Source of the DNA: Tistlia sp040905785
Lineage (GTDB): Bacteria > Pseudomonadota > Alphaproteobacteria > Kiloniellales > DSM-21159
Assembly (NCBI RefSeq): GCF_040905785.1
Contig: NZ_JBBDQW010000077.1
Location: 21,197 to 85,196 of the forward strand
DNA: 64,000 nucleotides
Reading direction: 5' to 3'
Part shown: one piece after another, positions 19,664 to 27,922 of the stretch
Layout: each line of letters opens with the position of its first letter
How positions within the stretch are numbered: the first letter of the stretch is position 1
Notes under the pieces: model-generated
What the model was told of the DNA's origin: nothing
What the model saw: the letters and a program-made list of their open reading frames with translations, nothing else
Databases searched by the model: none
Made by a program: the position numbers and the translations under genes

Positions 19664-20965
19664 TCACTCGGGCGGCGGCTGGCGGCCAAGCACAGCGGTG
19701 ACCGGCGCCAGCACCAGGCCCTTCTCGCGCAGCCCCTCGGCCCACAGCTCGAGCTGGCTGAAGGTCACGGGGTAGACGTTGGCGAGCGCGACGGCGACGC
19801 CTTTGGTGCGCGCCAGGCGCTCGACCTGGGCGAGCCGTGCGTCGATCGCATTGGCCTGCACGAACTCGCCGTCGAGGGTACGGTCGCTGTAGAGCGTCGG
19901 CACGCCGAGCTCGCGGCCGAGGGCGCCGGCGATGCCGGTGTCGCTCTCGCGGTTGTCGAGGAAGATCAGGCCGCGGTCCCCGAGCGCGGTCAGGACCGGG
20001 CGCAGCGCCTCGGCCTCGGCGGTGAAGCGCGAGCCCATGACCGCGGCGACGCCGACGTAGGCACTGCCGCGTGCCAGGACCTCTCTGAGCCGGACGAGGT
20101 TCTGGTCGCTGCTGTTGGCGACGAAGAGGGCGAAGTGCCCTGGGTCGTCGTTCGGGTAGCTCTGCGGCTCCATCGGCAGGTCGAGCATGACCTCGTGGCC
20201 GGCCGCCCGAGCCTGCGCGAGCCAGGTCTCGACGCCTCGCGCGTAGGGCGAGAACGACAAGGTGATGGCGGCGGGCAGCTCGATCGCCTGCTGGGTCAGG
20301 TCGTCGTGCAGGCCGAGACCGGTCACCACCACCGCGATGCGCGGCCGATTGGTGGCTTCGGGGTGGGGCATGGCGAAGCGCTGCCAGGCCGGCTCGCGTG
20401 GCGCCAGCGGCGGATCCTGGATGCGCGGCAGCGCGGCCTGCTGCTCGTCGGCCGGGGCTGGCGCCTCGGTCGCGGCCGGCGGTGTACCGGTGCCGGCCTC
20501 CGCGGGCTCGCTTTGGGGCGGCTCGTCTTCGGCTGGTTTGGCCTCGGCTTTCGGTTCGCTCGGGACGGCGGGCGGCTCAGGTGTCGTGGTCTCGGGCGTC
20601 GTGGTCTCGGGCGTTGTCGGGGCGGGCTCGGCCTCTGGCGATGCCTCCGTCGCCTCGTCCGGCGGCGTGCCGGAGGGGGGGCTCTCGCCTTCCCCCGTGC
20701 CGATTTGGGGAACATCGTCCGGCAGCTCTGGGGGCGGGACCGGCGCCTCTTCGAAGCGCGGCGCCGGCGTCACCGTCGGCTCGGGAATGGTCGGCCGATA
20801 GGTCAGGAAGGCGTAGGCCAGGGCGGCCCCGACGGTCAGCAGCAGCAGCAGCCAGGCGAGGGCCAGGACCCGCCGGCCGCGCCGCGGCGGCCGCACGGCC
20901 CCGCCGGCCGGCCGGTCGCCGGTCCGGACCCTGTCGCCAGCCTCGTTCAAGGATCCTGTGCCCAA
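19664..20965 (-). CDS. Divergent polysaccharide deacetylase family protein (YibQ-like)
   Basis: A protein of about 433 residues. It has an Arg-rich cytosolic tail, one transmembrane helix (ALAWLLLLLTVGAALAYAFL), a long Pro/Glu/Thr-rich periplasmic linker (roughly residues 55-190) and a C-terminal YibQ/divergent deacetylase domain. That domain shows RIAVVVTGLGLHDDLTQQAI, MLDLPMEPQSYPNDDPG and MGSRFTAEAEALRPVL. This family is regularly found downstream of envC and ctpA and is thought to act in the envelope. No ATG is available near the N-terminus; a TTG at 20965 or the TTG six codons later is the likely start. Confidence 0.8.
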   Translation of the reverse strand: MGTGSLNEAGDRVRTGDRPAGGAVRPPRRGRRVLALAWLLLLLTVGAALAYAFLTYRPTIPEPTVTPAPRFEEAPVPPPELPDDVPQIGTGEGESPPSGTPPDEATEASPEAEPAPTTPETTTPETTTPEPPAVPSEPKAEAKPAEDEPPQSEPAEAGTGTPPAATEAPAPADEQQAALPRIQDPPLAPREPAWQRFAMPHPEATNRPRIAVVVTGLGLHDDLTQQAIELPAAITLSFSPYARGVETWLAQARAAGHEVMLDLPMEPQSYPNDDPGHFALFVANSSDQNLVRLREVLARGSAYVGVAAVMGSRFTAEAEALRPVLTALGDRGLIFLDNRESDTGIAGALGRELGVPTLYSDRTLDGEFVQANAIDARLAQVERLARTKGVAVALANVYPVTFSQLELWAEGLREKGLVLAPVTAVLGRQPPPE

Positions 20966-21149
20966 GCCTGCACGGCGGCCCCACCGCCCGCCGCTCCCTC
21001 GTCCGTGCGTCCGCGCCGGAAGCCCGCGCGGCGAGCCGCTTGGCTCCGGCCGGGCAGGCTACCGGAATCGCCGAGAGCGCGGAAGCCGCCGGTGCACGGG
21101 ACGGTTTGCAGACCCGGGCCTGCCGGCGGCGAGAGCGGGACCGAGACGG

Positions 21150-22520
21150 TCAGTTGGTGGTGCGCTCTCTGAACAGGTAGAGCCCCTTCAGCAGGTCGAT
21201 GGCTCGGGCCAGCTGGTAGTCCTGCAGGGCCGCGTCCGCGGCGCCGGGTGTCGCGACCTCCCCCGGCGGGACCCCTTCCGTGCCGCCCGAGGGGGGGCCG
21301 GCCGGATCCTGGGCCGGATCCTGGGCTGGATCCTGAAGGGCGTCGGGAACCGGCGCTTCCAGGCCGTCCGGCGCGCCCGGCGTGTCGTTGCTCAGTGCAC
21401 CCCGCAGGTCCGCCTCGCGCCGCTGCACGCCGCCCTGGATCTCCTCCAGCTGGGCGCGCGCCACGATGATGTCGGGCTCGATGCCGGTGCCCTGGATGGA
21501 GGTGCCACTCGGCGTGTAGTAGCGCGCCGTCGTGAGGCGCATGGCGCCGTGCTGGGCCAGCGGGATGATCGTCTGGACCGAGCCCTTGCCGAAGGACTTG
21601 GTGCCCATGACGATGGCCCGGTGATGGTCCTGCAGGGCGCCGGCGACGATCTCCGAGGCCGAGGCCGAGCCGCCGTTGATGAGCACGACCATGGGAATGC
21701 CGGCGGCGAGGTCGCCGGGCGTGGCGTTCCAGCGCTTGGTGTCGTCCTCGTGGCGGCCGCGGGTCGAGACGATCTCGCCGCGATCGAGGAAATCGTCGGC
21801 GACGCTGATCGCCTCGTCGAGCAGGCCGCCCGGGTTGTTGCGCAGGTCGAGCACCAGCCCGTGCATGCCGTCGCCGAGCTCGCGCTTCAGGGACTCGATG
21901 GCCTGCTCGACGCCGGGCGAGGTCTGCTCGTTGAAGGTCGTGATGCGCAGGTAGCCGACGTCGCCCTCGACCCGGCTGCGCACCGACTGGACCTTGATGA
22001 CGGCGCGCGTCAGCGTGACGTTGAAGGGCTCCCGCTCGCCGCGCAGGATGGTCACCGTCAGGGTCGAATCGATCGGGCCGCGCATCTTGTCGACCGCCTC
22101 GGTGAGCGACAGGCCGAGCACCGGCTCGCCGTCAAGGTGCGTGATCAGGTCGCCGGCTTCGAGGCCGGCGCGGAAGGCCGGTGTGTCCTCGATCGGCGAG
22201 ACCACCTTGATCACGCCGTTCTCCATTGTGACCTCGATGCCCAAGCCGCCGAACTCGCCGCGCGTCTGGACCCGCATGTCGCCGAAGGAATCGGGGTCGA
22301 GATAGCTCGAATGCGGGTCGAGATGACCGAGCATGCCGCGGATCGCCGCCTCGATCAGCTGCTCGTCGGTCACCTCCTCGACATAGTCGCCGCGCACGCG
22401 CTCGAAGACGTCCCCGAACAGCTTGAGCTGCTCGTAGGTGGACTGGTTATCCTGCGCGTGGGTCGCGGGCACGGCCGTCAGCAGCAGGGCGGCCACGGCC
22501 GCCGGAAGAAGAAATCGCAT
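21150..22520 (-). CDS. ctpA: C-terminal processing peptidase, S41 family
   Basis: A 456-residue periplasmic serine protease. A signal peptide (1-22, ending HAQ) leads to the CTP N-terminal domain, a PDZ domain (about 90-170; GLGIEVTMENGVIKVVSPIE) and the S41 core with nucleophile Ser in GGSASASEIVAGAL and catalytic Lys in GTKSFGKGSVQ. The C-terminal tail (about 400-456) is Pro/Asp-rich and contains a short DPAQ repeat. Its ATG overlaps the stop of envC (TGATG), so the two are coupled; CtpA-type proteases often act on wall hydrolases or their regulators. Confidence 0.92.
   Translation of the reverse strand: MRFLLPAAVAALLLTAVPATHAQDNQSTYEQLKLFGDVFERVRGDYVEEVTDEQLIEAAIRGMLGHLDPHSSYLDPDSFGDMRVQTRGEFGGLGIEVTMENGVIKVVSPIEDTPAFRAGLEAGDLITHLDGEPVLGLSLTEAVDKMRGPIDSTLTVTILRGEREPFNVTLTRAVIKVQSVRSRVEGDVGYLRITTFNEQTSPGVEQAIESLKRELGDGMHGLVLDLRNNPGGLLDEAISVADDFLDRGEIVSTRGRHEDDTKRWNATPGDLAAGIPMVVLINGGSASASEIVAGALQDHHRAIVMGTKSFGKGSVQTIIPLAQHGAMRLTTARYYTPSGTSIQGTGIEPDIIVARAQLEEIQGGVQRREADLRGALSNDTPGAPDGLEAPVPDALQDPAQDPAQDPAGPPSGGTEGVPPGEVATPGAADAALQDYQLARAIDLLKGLYLFRERTTN
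21304..21336. repeat. 12-bp tandem repeat inside ctpA
   Basis: GGATCCTGGGCC is repeated 2.75 times in frame, giving the peptide DPAQDPAQDPA in the unstructured C-terminal tail of the S41 protease. Each unit holds a GGATCC site. Such repeats can expand or contract by slippage without breaking the frame. Confidence 0.8.
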
Positions 22521-23995
22521 CAGCCTCTCGCTTTGTCGTCGCCGGTTGCAAGCAGGGGCAGGGGATCGACCGGCACGCCGTTCCTCCGCAGCTCGAGATA
22601 GAGTCTCTGGTCGGGCTCGGCGCCGGTCCGCAGCGTGCCGACCGGCTCGCCGGCAAGAACCCACTGTCCGACAACGGCCGTCAAGCGGTCGAAGCCCGCT
22701 ACCAGGGAATGATATTCGTCGCCGTGCTCTATAATCAATATAAGCCCGTAGCCGCGGAACGGCCCGGCATAGGCGACGCGCCCGTCGTAGGGCGCGACCA
22801 CGGTCGAGCCAGCGCGCGCCGCCAGCGATAGCCCCTGCGCCGATTCCCAGCTGCCCTCCGCCGGCTCGCCGAAGCGGCGGGCGACGCGGCCGCGCAACGG
22901 CATCACCAGGACGTCCGCACCGCGCTGGAAGCCCCGTAGGCCTGCGGGCCTGGACAGCTCGGCCGCCGGCGGGGCCGGTAGGGCCGCGACCTGCGGCGGG
23001 GCTTCGACCGGGGCCTCCGCGGGCGGCTGCGCCCCGGGCTGGGCCCCGGGGGCGGCTCCGGGAGCCGGCTGCGCGGCGGCCCGCTCGGCGGCCTCGGCGC
23101 GGGCGCGGGCCTCGGCCGCGGCGGCGGCCTGCTCGGCGGCCTCGCGAACCCGCCGGGCCTGCTCCTGGCGGCGCTTGCGGTCCTCCTCGAGGCGGACGAT
23201 CAGGTCGCGCAGCGACTGCGCTTCGCCGGCCAGGCTCGAGACCTGCCGCTCCAGCGCCTGCTGGTCGGCGCCGGCCGCCGATTCCAGCGTCTGCTTGCGT
23301 GCGACCAGCCCGTCGAGCTTCTCGCGCTCTCCGGCCAGCCGCGAGGCGGCCTGTCCGAGATCGCGTCGCTGCCCGTCGATCTGGTCGTGCAGCTCGGCGA
23401 GGGTTTCCAGGTCGTGCCGCAGCCTGGCCGCCTGGCGCTCGATCTCGGGCACCGCGACGCCGAGCAGCAGGGCGCCGCGCGCGAGGTCCAGCGGCTCGCC
23501 GGGCTGGCCGAGCAGGCTCTCCGGCGGCAGTAGCGCGACTCGCTGCAGCGCCGCCAGCGTCTCGGTCAGCGTCTGCCGCTGCTGGTCCAGGCCGTGGCCC
23601 AGTCGGGCCTCCTCGGCGCGCAACGCCGCCAGGGTGTACTCGATCGCGTCGAGCTCGCTCTCCAGGTTCTGCGCCTCGCGAGCCGCGGTGATCGCCTGCT
23701 GGCGCAGCCCGGCGATCTCGTCGTTCAGGGCCGCGCGCTCCCGGGCCAGCTCCTCGGCGCGCTGCCGCTTGAGCTCGAGCTGGCGCTCGACGTTCTCCAG
23801 CTCGCTGTCGGGAGCCGGCTGGCCCGTGCCCTGGGCCTGGGTAGCCGGCGCCGGAAGCGCCGTGGCGAGGCCCAGGCACAGGACGACGGCCGCGCGCAGG
23901 GCCCCCGCCGGGCGCACGGCAGCCGCTGGCGGGTGTTGGGCCAGCGGGTTTCGTGCCAGAGGGCTTTGGGCCGGCGGGTGTTGGAACGGAAGCAT
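22520..23995 (-). CDS. envC: Murein hydrolase activator, EnvC family (degenerate LytM domain)
   Basis: A 491-residue exported protein. After a hydrophobic signal segment (about 30-52) there is a long coiled coil (about 60-290; VERQLELKRQRAEELARERA and repeats), an Ala/Pro-rich linker and a C-terminal M23/LytM domain. In that domain the usual zinc-ligand HxxxD is replaced (SAQGLSLAARAGSTVVAP) and the later HxH is YHSLVAG. This matches the EnvC pattern of an inactive domain that activates amidases at the septum. It is coupled to ctpA downstream. Confidence 0.88.
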   Translation of the reverse strand: MLPFQHPPAQSPLARNPLAQHPPAAAVRPAGALRAAVVLCLGLATALPAPATQAQGTGQPAPDSELENVERQLELKRQRAEELARERAALNDEIAGLRQQAITAAREAQNLESELDAIEYTLAALRAEEARLGHGLDQQRQTLTETLAALQRVALLPPESLLGQPGEPLDLARGALLLGVAVPEIERQAARLRHDLETLAELHDQIDGQRRDLGQAASRLAGEREKLDGLVARKQTLESAAGADQQALERQVSSLAGEAQSLRDLIVRLEEDRKRRQEQARRVREAAEQAAAAAEARARAEAAERAAAQPAPGAAPGAQPGAQPPAEAPVEAPPQVAALPAPPAAELSRPAGLRGFQRGADVLVMPLRGRVARRFGEPAEGSWESAQGLSLAARAGSTVVAPYDGRVAYAGPFRGYGLILIIEHGDEYHSLVAGFDRLTAVVGQWVLAGEPVGTLRTGAEPDQRLYLELRRNGVPVDPLPLLATGDDKARG

Positions 23996-24070
23996 CGCCC
24001 GCAGACTAGCGAAGAACGCGCGCCACGTCCCGAGGCTCGCGTAGGGCGGCCCGGGGGCGCGGGTGCGGCG

Positions 24071-24718
24071 CTACTCCGCCGCCGCCTCGCCGTCGAGGAA
24101 GCGGTAGGCGACCGGGCGGCCTTCCTTCAGCTCGAACAGCATCGGCACGCCGGTCGGGATCTCGACGCCGGAGATGTCCTCGGGCGAGTGCAGGCCGAGC
24201 GCGACCAGCAGCGCGCGCACGGTATTGCCGTGGGCCCCGACCAGGATCGTCTCGCCGGCCTCCAGCTTGGGCCGGAGCTCGCGCTCGTAGTAGGGGCCGA
24301 CCCGGGCGACGACGTCGGCCAGGCTCTCGCCGCCCGGCGGCGGCACGTCGTAGCTGCGCCGCCAGATATGGACCTGCTCCTTGCCGTAGCGCTCGGCCGT
24401 CTCGGCCTTGTTGAGGCCGGCGAGGTCGCCGTAGTCGCGTTCGCGCAGGTCGTCGTGCCGGACCATGATCCAGTTGCCGTCGGGATCCTTCAGGTGCTCG
24501 TTGTCGCCGCAGGCTTCCATCGCCAGCTCGACCGTCCGGTAGGCGCGCTTCAGGGTCGAGGCGTAGAGCCGGTCGATGTGCAGGCCGCGCAGGGCGCGAC
24601 CGCCCTTGCGCGCCTCCGCCTCGCCGGCCTCGGTGAGGTCGACGTCGACGAAGCCCGTGAAGCGGTTCTGGGCGTTCCAGTCGCTCTGGCCGTGGCGCAG
24701 CAGCAGCAGGGCATTCAT
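24071..24718 (-). CDS. gpmA: 2,3-bisphosphoglycerate-dependent phosphoglycerate mutase
   Basis: A 215-residue glycolytic mutase converting 3- to 2-phosphoglycerate. The phosphohistidine motif LLRHGQSDWN (His 9), the RERDYGDLAGLNK segment, the PPPGGESLADV loop and the second catalytic His in VGAHGNTVRAL are all intact. Length fits the short alphaproteobacterial form. It lies between envC and rlmH on the same strand with 75-95 bp gaps, so it may have its own promoter. Confidence 0.95.
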   Translation of the reverse strand: MNALLLLRHGQSDWNAQNRFTGFVDVDLTEAGEAEARKGGRALRGLHIDRLYASTLKRAYRTVELAMEACGDNEHLKDPDGNWIMVRHDDLRERDYGDLAGLNKAETAERYGKEQVHIWRRSYDVPPPGGESLADVVARVGPYYERELRPKLEAGETILVGAHGNTVRALLVALGLHSPEDISGVEIPTGVPMLFELKEGRPVAYRFLDGEAAAE

Positions 24719-24811
24719 CGGGATGCGTCTCCTCGGATCCGGTTCGTCGAGTGCCCTGTTTAGCCTCGCCGGGCCCGACGATAAAGGGTGCCGGTTGCTT
24801 GCCGCGGCGCC

Positions 24812-25282
24812 TCAGGCGCGGTGATAGGGGTGGCCGGACAGGATCGAGTCGGCCCGGTAGAGCTGCTCGGCGAGCAGTACGCGGACCAGCAGGTGCGGCC
24901 AGGTCATGGGGCCGAGCGAGAGCGTCAGGTCGGCGCGGGCCAGGAGGGCCGCTCCGTGGCCCTCGGCACCGCCGATCGCGAAGGCCGTCTCGGGCACGGC
25001 CTCGTCGCGCCAGCGGCCGAGCGTCTCGGCCAGGGCTGCCGAAGCCAGCGCCCGGCCGCCGCCGTCGAGCGCGACCAGCCGGGCGCCGGTCGGGCAGACG
25101 GCGAGCAGCAGCTCGGCCTCGCGCGCCTTGAGCGCCTCGGCGGCCAGCGGGCGCTTCTCCTCGACCTCGCGCAGAGTCAGCGGGCCGAGCGGCTGGCCGC
25201 GCAGGCGGCCGGCGTAGTCGTCGTAGAGCGCGGCGGTCGGCCCGCCGCGCAGGCGGCCGACCGCCAGAAGGGAGAGGCGCAT
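24812..25282 (-). CDS. rlmH: 23S rRNA (pseudouridine1915-N3)-methyltransferase RlmH
   Basis: RlmH (156 residues) is a SPOUT methyltransferase that methylates pseudouridine 1915 in helix 69 of the 50S subunit. The trefoil-knot S-adenosylmethionine site is seen in FAIGGAEGHG and the C-terminal LSLGPMTWPHLLVRVLLAEQ with the final YHRA tail. It sits 100 bp downstream of rsfS, a very common pairing, with a hairpin in the gap. Confidence 0.96.
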   Translation of the reverse strand: MRLSLLAVGRLRGGPTAALYDDYAGRLRGQPLGPLTLREVEEKRPLAAEALKAREAELLLAVCPTGARLVALDGGGRALASAALAETLGRWRDEAVPETAFAIGGAEGHGAALLARADLTLSLGPMTWPHLLVRVLLAEQLYRADSILSGHPYHRA

Positions 25283-25352
25283 GGCGAGGAGGCCCTGCAG
25301 CGAGGGGTCCGGCGCGGTCTCGGGGACCTGCCGACAGGCGGCCGGCTGCCGG

Positions 25353-25376
25353 CCTCCCAGGCGTCCGCCTGGGAGG
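25353..25376. other. 10-bp stem-loop between rsfS and rlmH
   Basis: CCTCCCAGGC and GCCTGGGAGG form a perfect ten-base-pair stem with a GTCC loop just after the rsfS stop. No U-run follows on the minus strand. It may be an mRNA processing or stability element, or partial terminator, within the rsfS-rlmH unit. Confidence 0.55.
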
Positions 25377-25382
25377 GACCGC

Positions 25383-25820
25383 CTAGGCCTGCGGGGCCGG
25401 GCTCGGCGTCGCCGGTGCCATGCCCCACATCTTCTCGAGGTTGTAGAACTCGCGCACTTCCGGGCGGAACAGGTGGACGACGATGTCGCCGGCGTCGACC
25501 AGCACCCAGTCGCAGTTCCGCATGCCCTCGACCGGGACCGGCAGTCCGGTCGCCGCCTTCAGCGCCTGCTGCAGGCGATCGGCCAACGCCCCGACCTGAC
25601 GCTGATTGCGCCCGCTGGCGATCACCAGGCTGTCCGTGAAGCTGCTTTTTTGGGAAAGGTCGATGACGACGACGTCTTCCGCCAGGCCGTCGTCCAAAAT
25701 GCCGCGGGTGATCTCGACCAGCTGTCCGGGATCGACGTCCTTGCCGCGGGCGGCGCCAGCCGGCTCGTACGCGAAGAGCGGCTGGCTTTCGGCGCTGAGC
25801 GCCAGGGATTTGGTGGGTAT
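25383..25820 (-). CDS. rsfS: Ribosome silencing factor RsfS, with apparent AUA start
   Basis: RsfS (about 145 residues) binds ribosomal protein L14 and blocks subunit joining. The core LAEDVVVIDLSQKSSFTDSL, VEGMRNCDWVLVDAGDIVVH and the RPEVREFYNLEKMW segment are diagnostic. No ATG, GTG or TTG exists upstream of a TTG at 25697, which would cut off the first conserved helix (QLVEITRGILDDG). Directly after the nadD stop there is AAGGAGAAGG, and the codon at 25820-25818, ten bases after GGAG, is ATA. I therefore place the start there; a base error or mutation of an ATG is the main alternative. Confidence 0.8.
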   Translation of the reverse strand: MPTKSLALSAESQPLFAYEPAGAARGKDVDPGQLVEITRGILDDGLAEDVVVIDLSQKSSFTDSLVIASGRNQRQVGALADRLQQALKAATGLPVPVEGMRNCDWVLVDAGDIVVHLFRPEVREFYNLEKMWGMAPATPSPAPQA

Positions 25821-25834
25821 GGCTCGCCTTCTCC

Positions 25835-26560
25835 TTACGATCGCAGGCTGTCCGCAGCGGACGCCTGACCCTTGGTCCCCTCGAGGCGGCGCAAGTCCGT
25901 GGCCGACAGGGTCGACAGGGGGATCGGGAGGAAAGCCCAGGCGGGGAGCGGTTGCACTGCCAGCTCGCTCGTCGCCCGTCCGACCACCCGCGCCCTGCGG
26001 AACCGCCGGGCAGCCTTGGCCGCCAACGCCCTATGAGAATAGGTAGGACGGTCGAAAATCGCAATGGCGGCGGTGTGAAAGATTCGCTGCCAGCGCTCCC
26101 AGCGCGCGATCTGCGCCAGGTTGTCCGCCCCCATGACCCAGACGAAGTGGACCCCGGGAAAGTATCGGGTCAGGAGCGTCAAGGTGTCCGCCGTTGCCCG
26201 GGTCCCGAACAGAGTCTCGATGCCCGTCACCGTCAGGTCGCGATGCCGGGCGAGCGCGCGAGCCCGGGACAGGCGCAGCGCGTGCGGTGCCATGCCGGCG
26301 GCCGGCTTCAGAGGGTTCTGCGGGCTGACCAGCCACCACAGGCCGTCGAGGCGCAGGCGCTGCAGGGCCAGCAGGCTGATGTGCAGGTGGCCGTCGTGAG
26401 CGGGGTTGAAGGAGCCGCCGAGCAGGCCGATGCGCTGGCCGCGCTGCGGCAGCCGCCCGCCGAGGGCGGCGGCCAGGCGGCGCGGCGTCAGCGGCGGCCG
26501 GGCACCGAGACGCAGCGCCTCGGGCGGCGCTGCCGGCGGCGGGCCGCACGGCTCGCTCAA
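25835..26560 (-). CDS. nadD: Nicotinate-nucleotide adenylyltransferase
   Basis: NadD (241 residues) adenylates nicotinate mononucleotide in NAD synthesis. The nucleotidyltransferase signature GLLGGSFNPAHDGHLH is clear, followed by WLVSPQNPLKP and the late PIPLSTLSATDLRRL (the family ISST/ISAT-like motif). The start is taken as TTG at 26560, whose bases overlap the proA stop (TTGA). This gives about 43 residues before the core; a shorter form cannot be excluded. Its stop codon is directly followed by the rsfS ribosome binding site. Confidence 0.9.
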   Translation of the reverse strand: MSEPCGPPPAAPPEALRLGARPPLTPRRLAAALGGRLPQRGQRIGLLGGSFNPAHDGHLHISLLALQRLRLDGLWWLVSPQNPLKPAAGMAPHALRLSRARALARHRDLTVTGIETLFGTRATADTLTLLTRYFPGVHFVWVMGADNLAQIARWERWQRIFHTAAIAIFDRPTYSHRALAAKAARRFRRARVVGRATSELAVQPLPAWAFLPIPLSTLSATDLRRLEGTKGQASAADSLRS

Positions 26561-27873
26561 GGGCGCGTCTGTCCGCTGCCGCGCACCCGGTATTTGTAGC
26601 TGGTCAGCTGCTCTGCGCCGACCGGGCCGCGGGCGTGCAGCCGGCCCGTGGCGATGCCGATCTCGGCGCCCATGCCGAACTCGCCGCCGTCGGCGAACTG
26701 CGTCGAGGCGTTGTGCAGGACGATCGCCGAGTCGACCTCGGCCAGGAAGCGCTCCGCCGCCGCGGCGTCCTCGGTGACGATGCAGTCGGTGTGGTGCGAG
26801 CCGTGGCGGGCGATGTGCGCCATCGCCTCCTCGAGGCCCTCCACCGTCTTCACCGAAAGGATCGGCGCCAGGTACTCGGTGTCCCAGTCGGCGGCCTCGG
26901 CCGGCAGGACCCGGGGGTCGAGCCCCTGGACCGCGGCGTCGCCGCGCAGCTCGCAGCCGCCGGCGGCCAGGGCCTCCAGGATCGGCGGCAGCAGGTCCGC
27001 CGCCGCCGCGCGGTCGACCAACAGGGTTTCGGTGGCGCCGCAGACGCCGACCCGGCGCAGCTTGGCGTTGACCGTGATCGCGCGGGCCTTTTCGGGGTCG
27101 GCGCCGGCGTGGAGGTAGGTGTGGCAGAGGCCGTCGAGGTGGGCCAGCACGGGCACCCGGCTCTCTTCCATGACCCGCTCGATCAGGCCGCGCCCGCCGC
27201 GCGGGACGATGACGTCGAGGTACTGATGCAGGCGCAGCAGGTGGCCGACGGCGGCGCGGTCGGTGGTCGCCGGGCTCTGCAGCGCGTCGGCCGGCAGGCC
27301 GGCTTCGGCGAGGCCGCGCCGCAGGCAGGCCAGGATCGCGCCCGAGGAATGGAAGGACTCCGAGCCGCCGCGCAGGATCGCCGCATTGCCGGCCTTGAGG
27401 CAGAGGCCGCCGGCATCGGCGGTGACGTTCGGCCGGCTCTCGTAGACGATGCCGACGACGCCGAGCGGCACCGAGACGCGGGCGATCTCCAGGCCGTTCG
27501 GGCGCCGCCATTGCGCCAGGGTGCGGCCGACCGGGTCGGGCAGCGCCGCGATCTGCTCCAGGCCCGCGGCCATGGCCTCGAGACGGGCCGGTGTCAGCTC
27601 CAGGCGGTCGAGCAGCGCGCCGCTCATGCCCCTGGCCCTGGCCGCCTCGAGGTCCTCCCGGTTGGCCGCCAGGATCGCCGCGCCCTCGGCCCGGATGGCG
27701 GCGGCGGCGGCGCGCAGGGCGCGGTCCTTCTGCTCGCCCGGCGCCTGCGCGAGCACGGCGGCGGCAGCCTTGGCGCGCCGTCCGAGCTCGGCGATCGCCT
27801 GGGCCAGGTCCGGCGCCGCCGCCGTCGCGGCTTCGGTGCCTGGCTCCTGCTTCAGCGCGGCTTCGGCCTTCAT
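26557..27873 (-). CDS. proA: Gamma-glutamyl phosphate reductase
   Basis: ProA (438 residues) makes glutamate semialdehyde for proline synthesis. It is an aldehyde-dehydrogenase-fold enzyme with RVSVPLGVVGIVYESRPNVT, LILRGGS-like AAILRGGSESFHSS and the catalytic cysteine in RRVGVCGATETLLVD. The C-terminal segment NASTQFADGGEFGMGAEIGI is typical. It lies between proB (49 bp upstream) and nadD (4-base overlap) in one minus-strand unit. Confidence 0.96.
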   Translation of the reverse strand: MKAEAALKQEPGTEAATAAAPDLAQAIAELGRRAKAAAAVLAQAPGEQKDRALRAAAAAIRAEGAAILAANREDLEAARARGMSGALLDRLELTPARLEAMAAGLEQIAALPDPVGRTLAQWRRPNGLEIARVSVPLGVVGIVYESRPNVTADAGGLCLKAGNAAILRGGSESFHSSGAILACLRRGLAEAGLPADALQSPATTDRAAVGHLLRLHQYLDVIVPRGGRGLIERVMEESRVPVLAHLDGLCHTYLHAGADPEKARAITVNAKLRRVGVCGATETLLVDRAAAADLLPPILEALAAGGCELRGDAAVQGLDPRVLPAEAADWDTEYLAPILSVKTVEGLEEAMAHIARHGSHHTDCIVTEDAAAAERFLAEVDSAIVLHNASTQFADGGEFGMGAEIGIATGRLHARGPVGAEQLTSYKYRVRGSGQTRP

Positions 27874-27922
27874 CGCTCGCCCGTCCCTCGTCTCGGCCCG
27901 ACTTCGATCGGGTCGGCGCCGG

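Noticed and set aside
20323..20715. Open frames antisense to or inside the Pro/Glu-rich linker of the YibQ-like protein
   Set aside because: Low-complexity shadows of the linker region.
22728..22745. A-T-rich patch (TATAATCAATATAA-like) inside envC as a promoter
   Set aside because: It lies within coding sequence, has no matching -35 at proper spacing and codes for the conserved LILIIEHG strand.
25383..25697. rsfS starting at the TTG at 25697
   Set aside because: It would delete the conserved first helix and lacks a ribosome binding site; kept only as an alternative.
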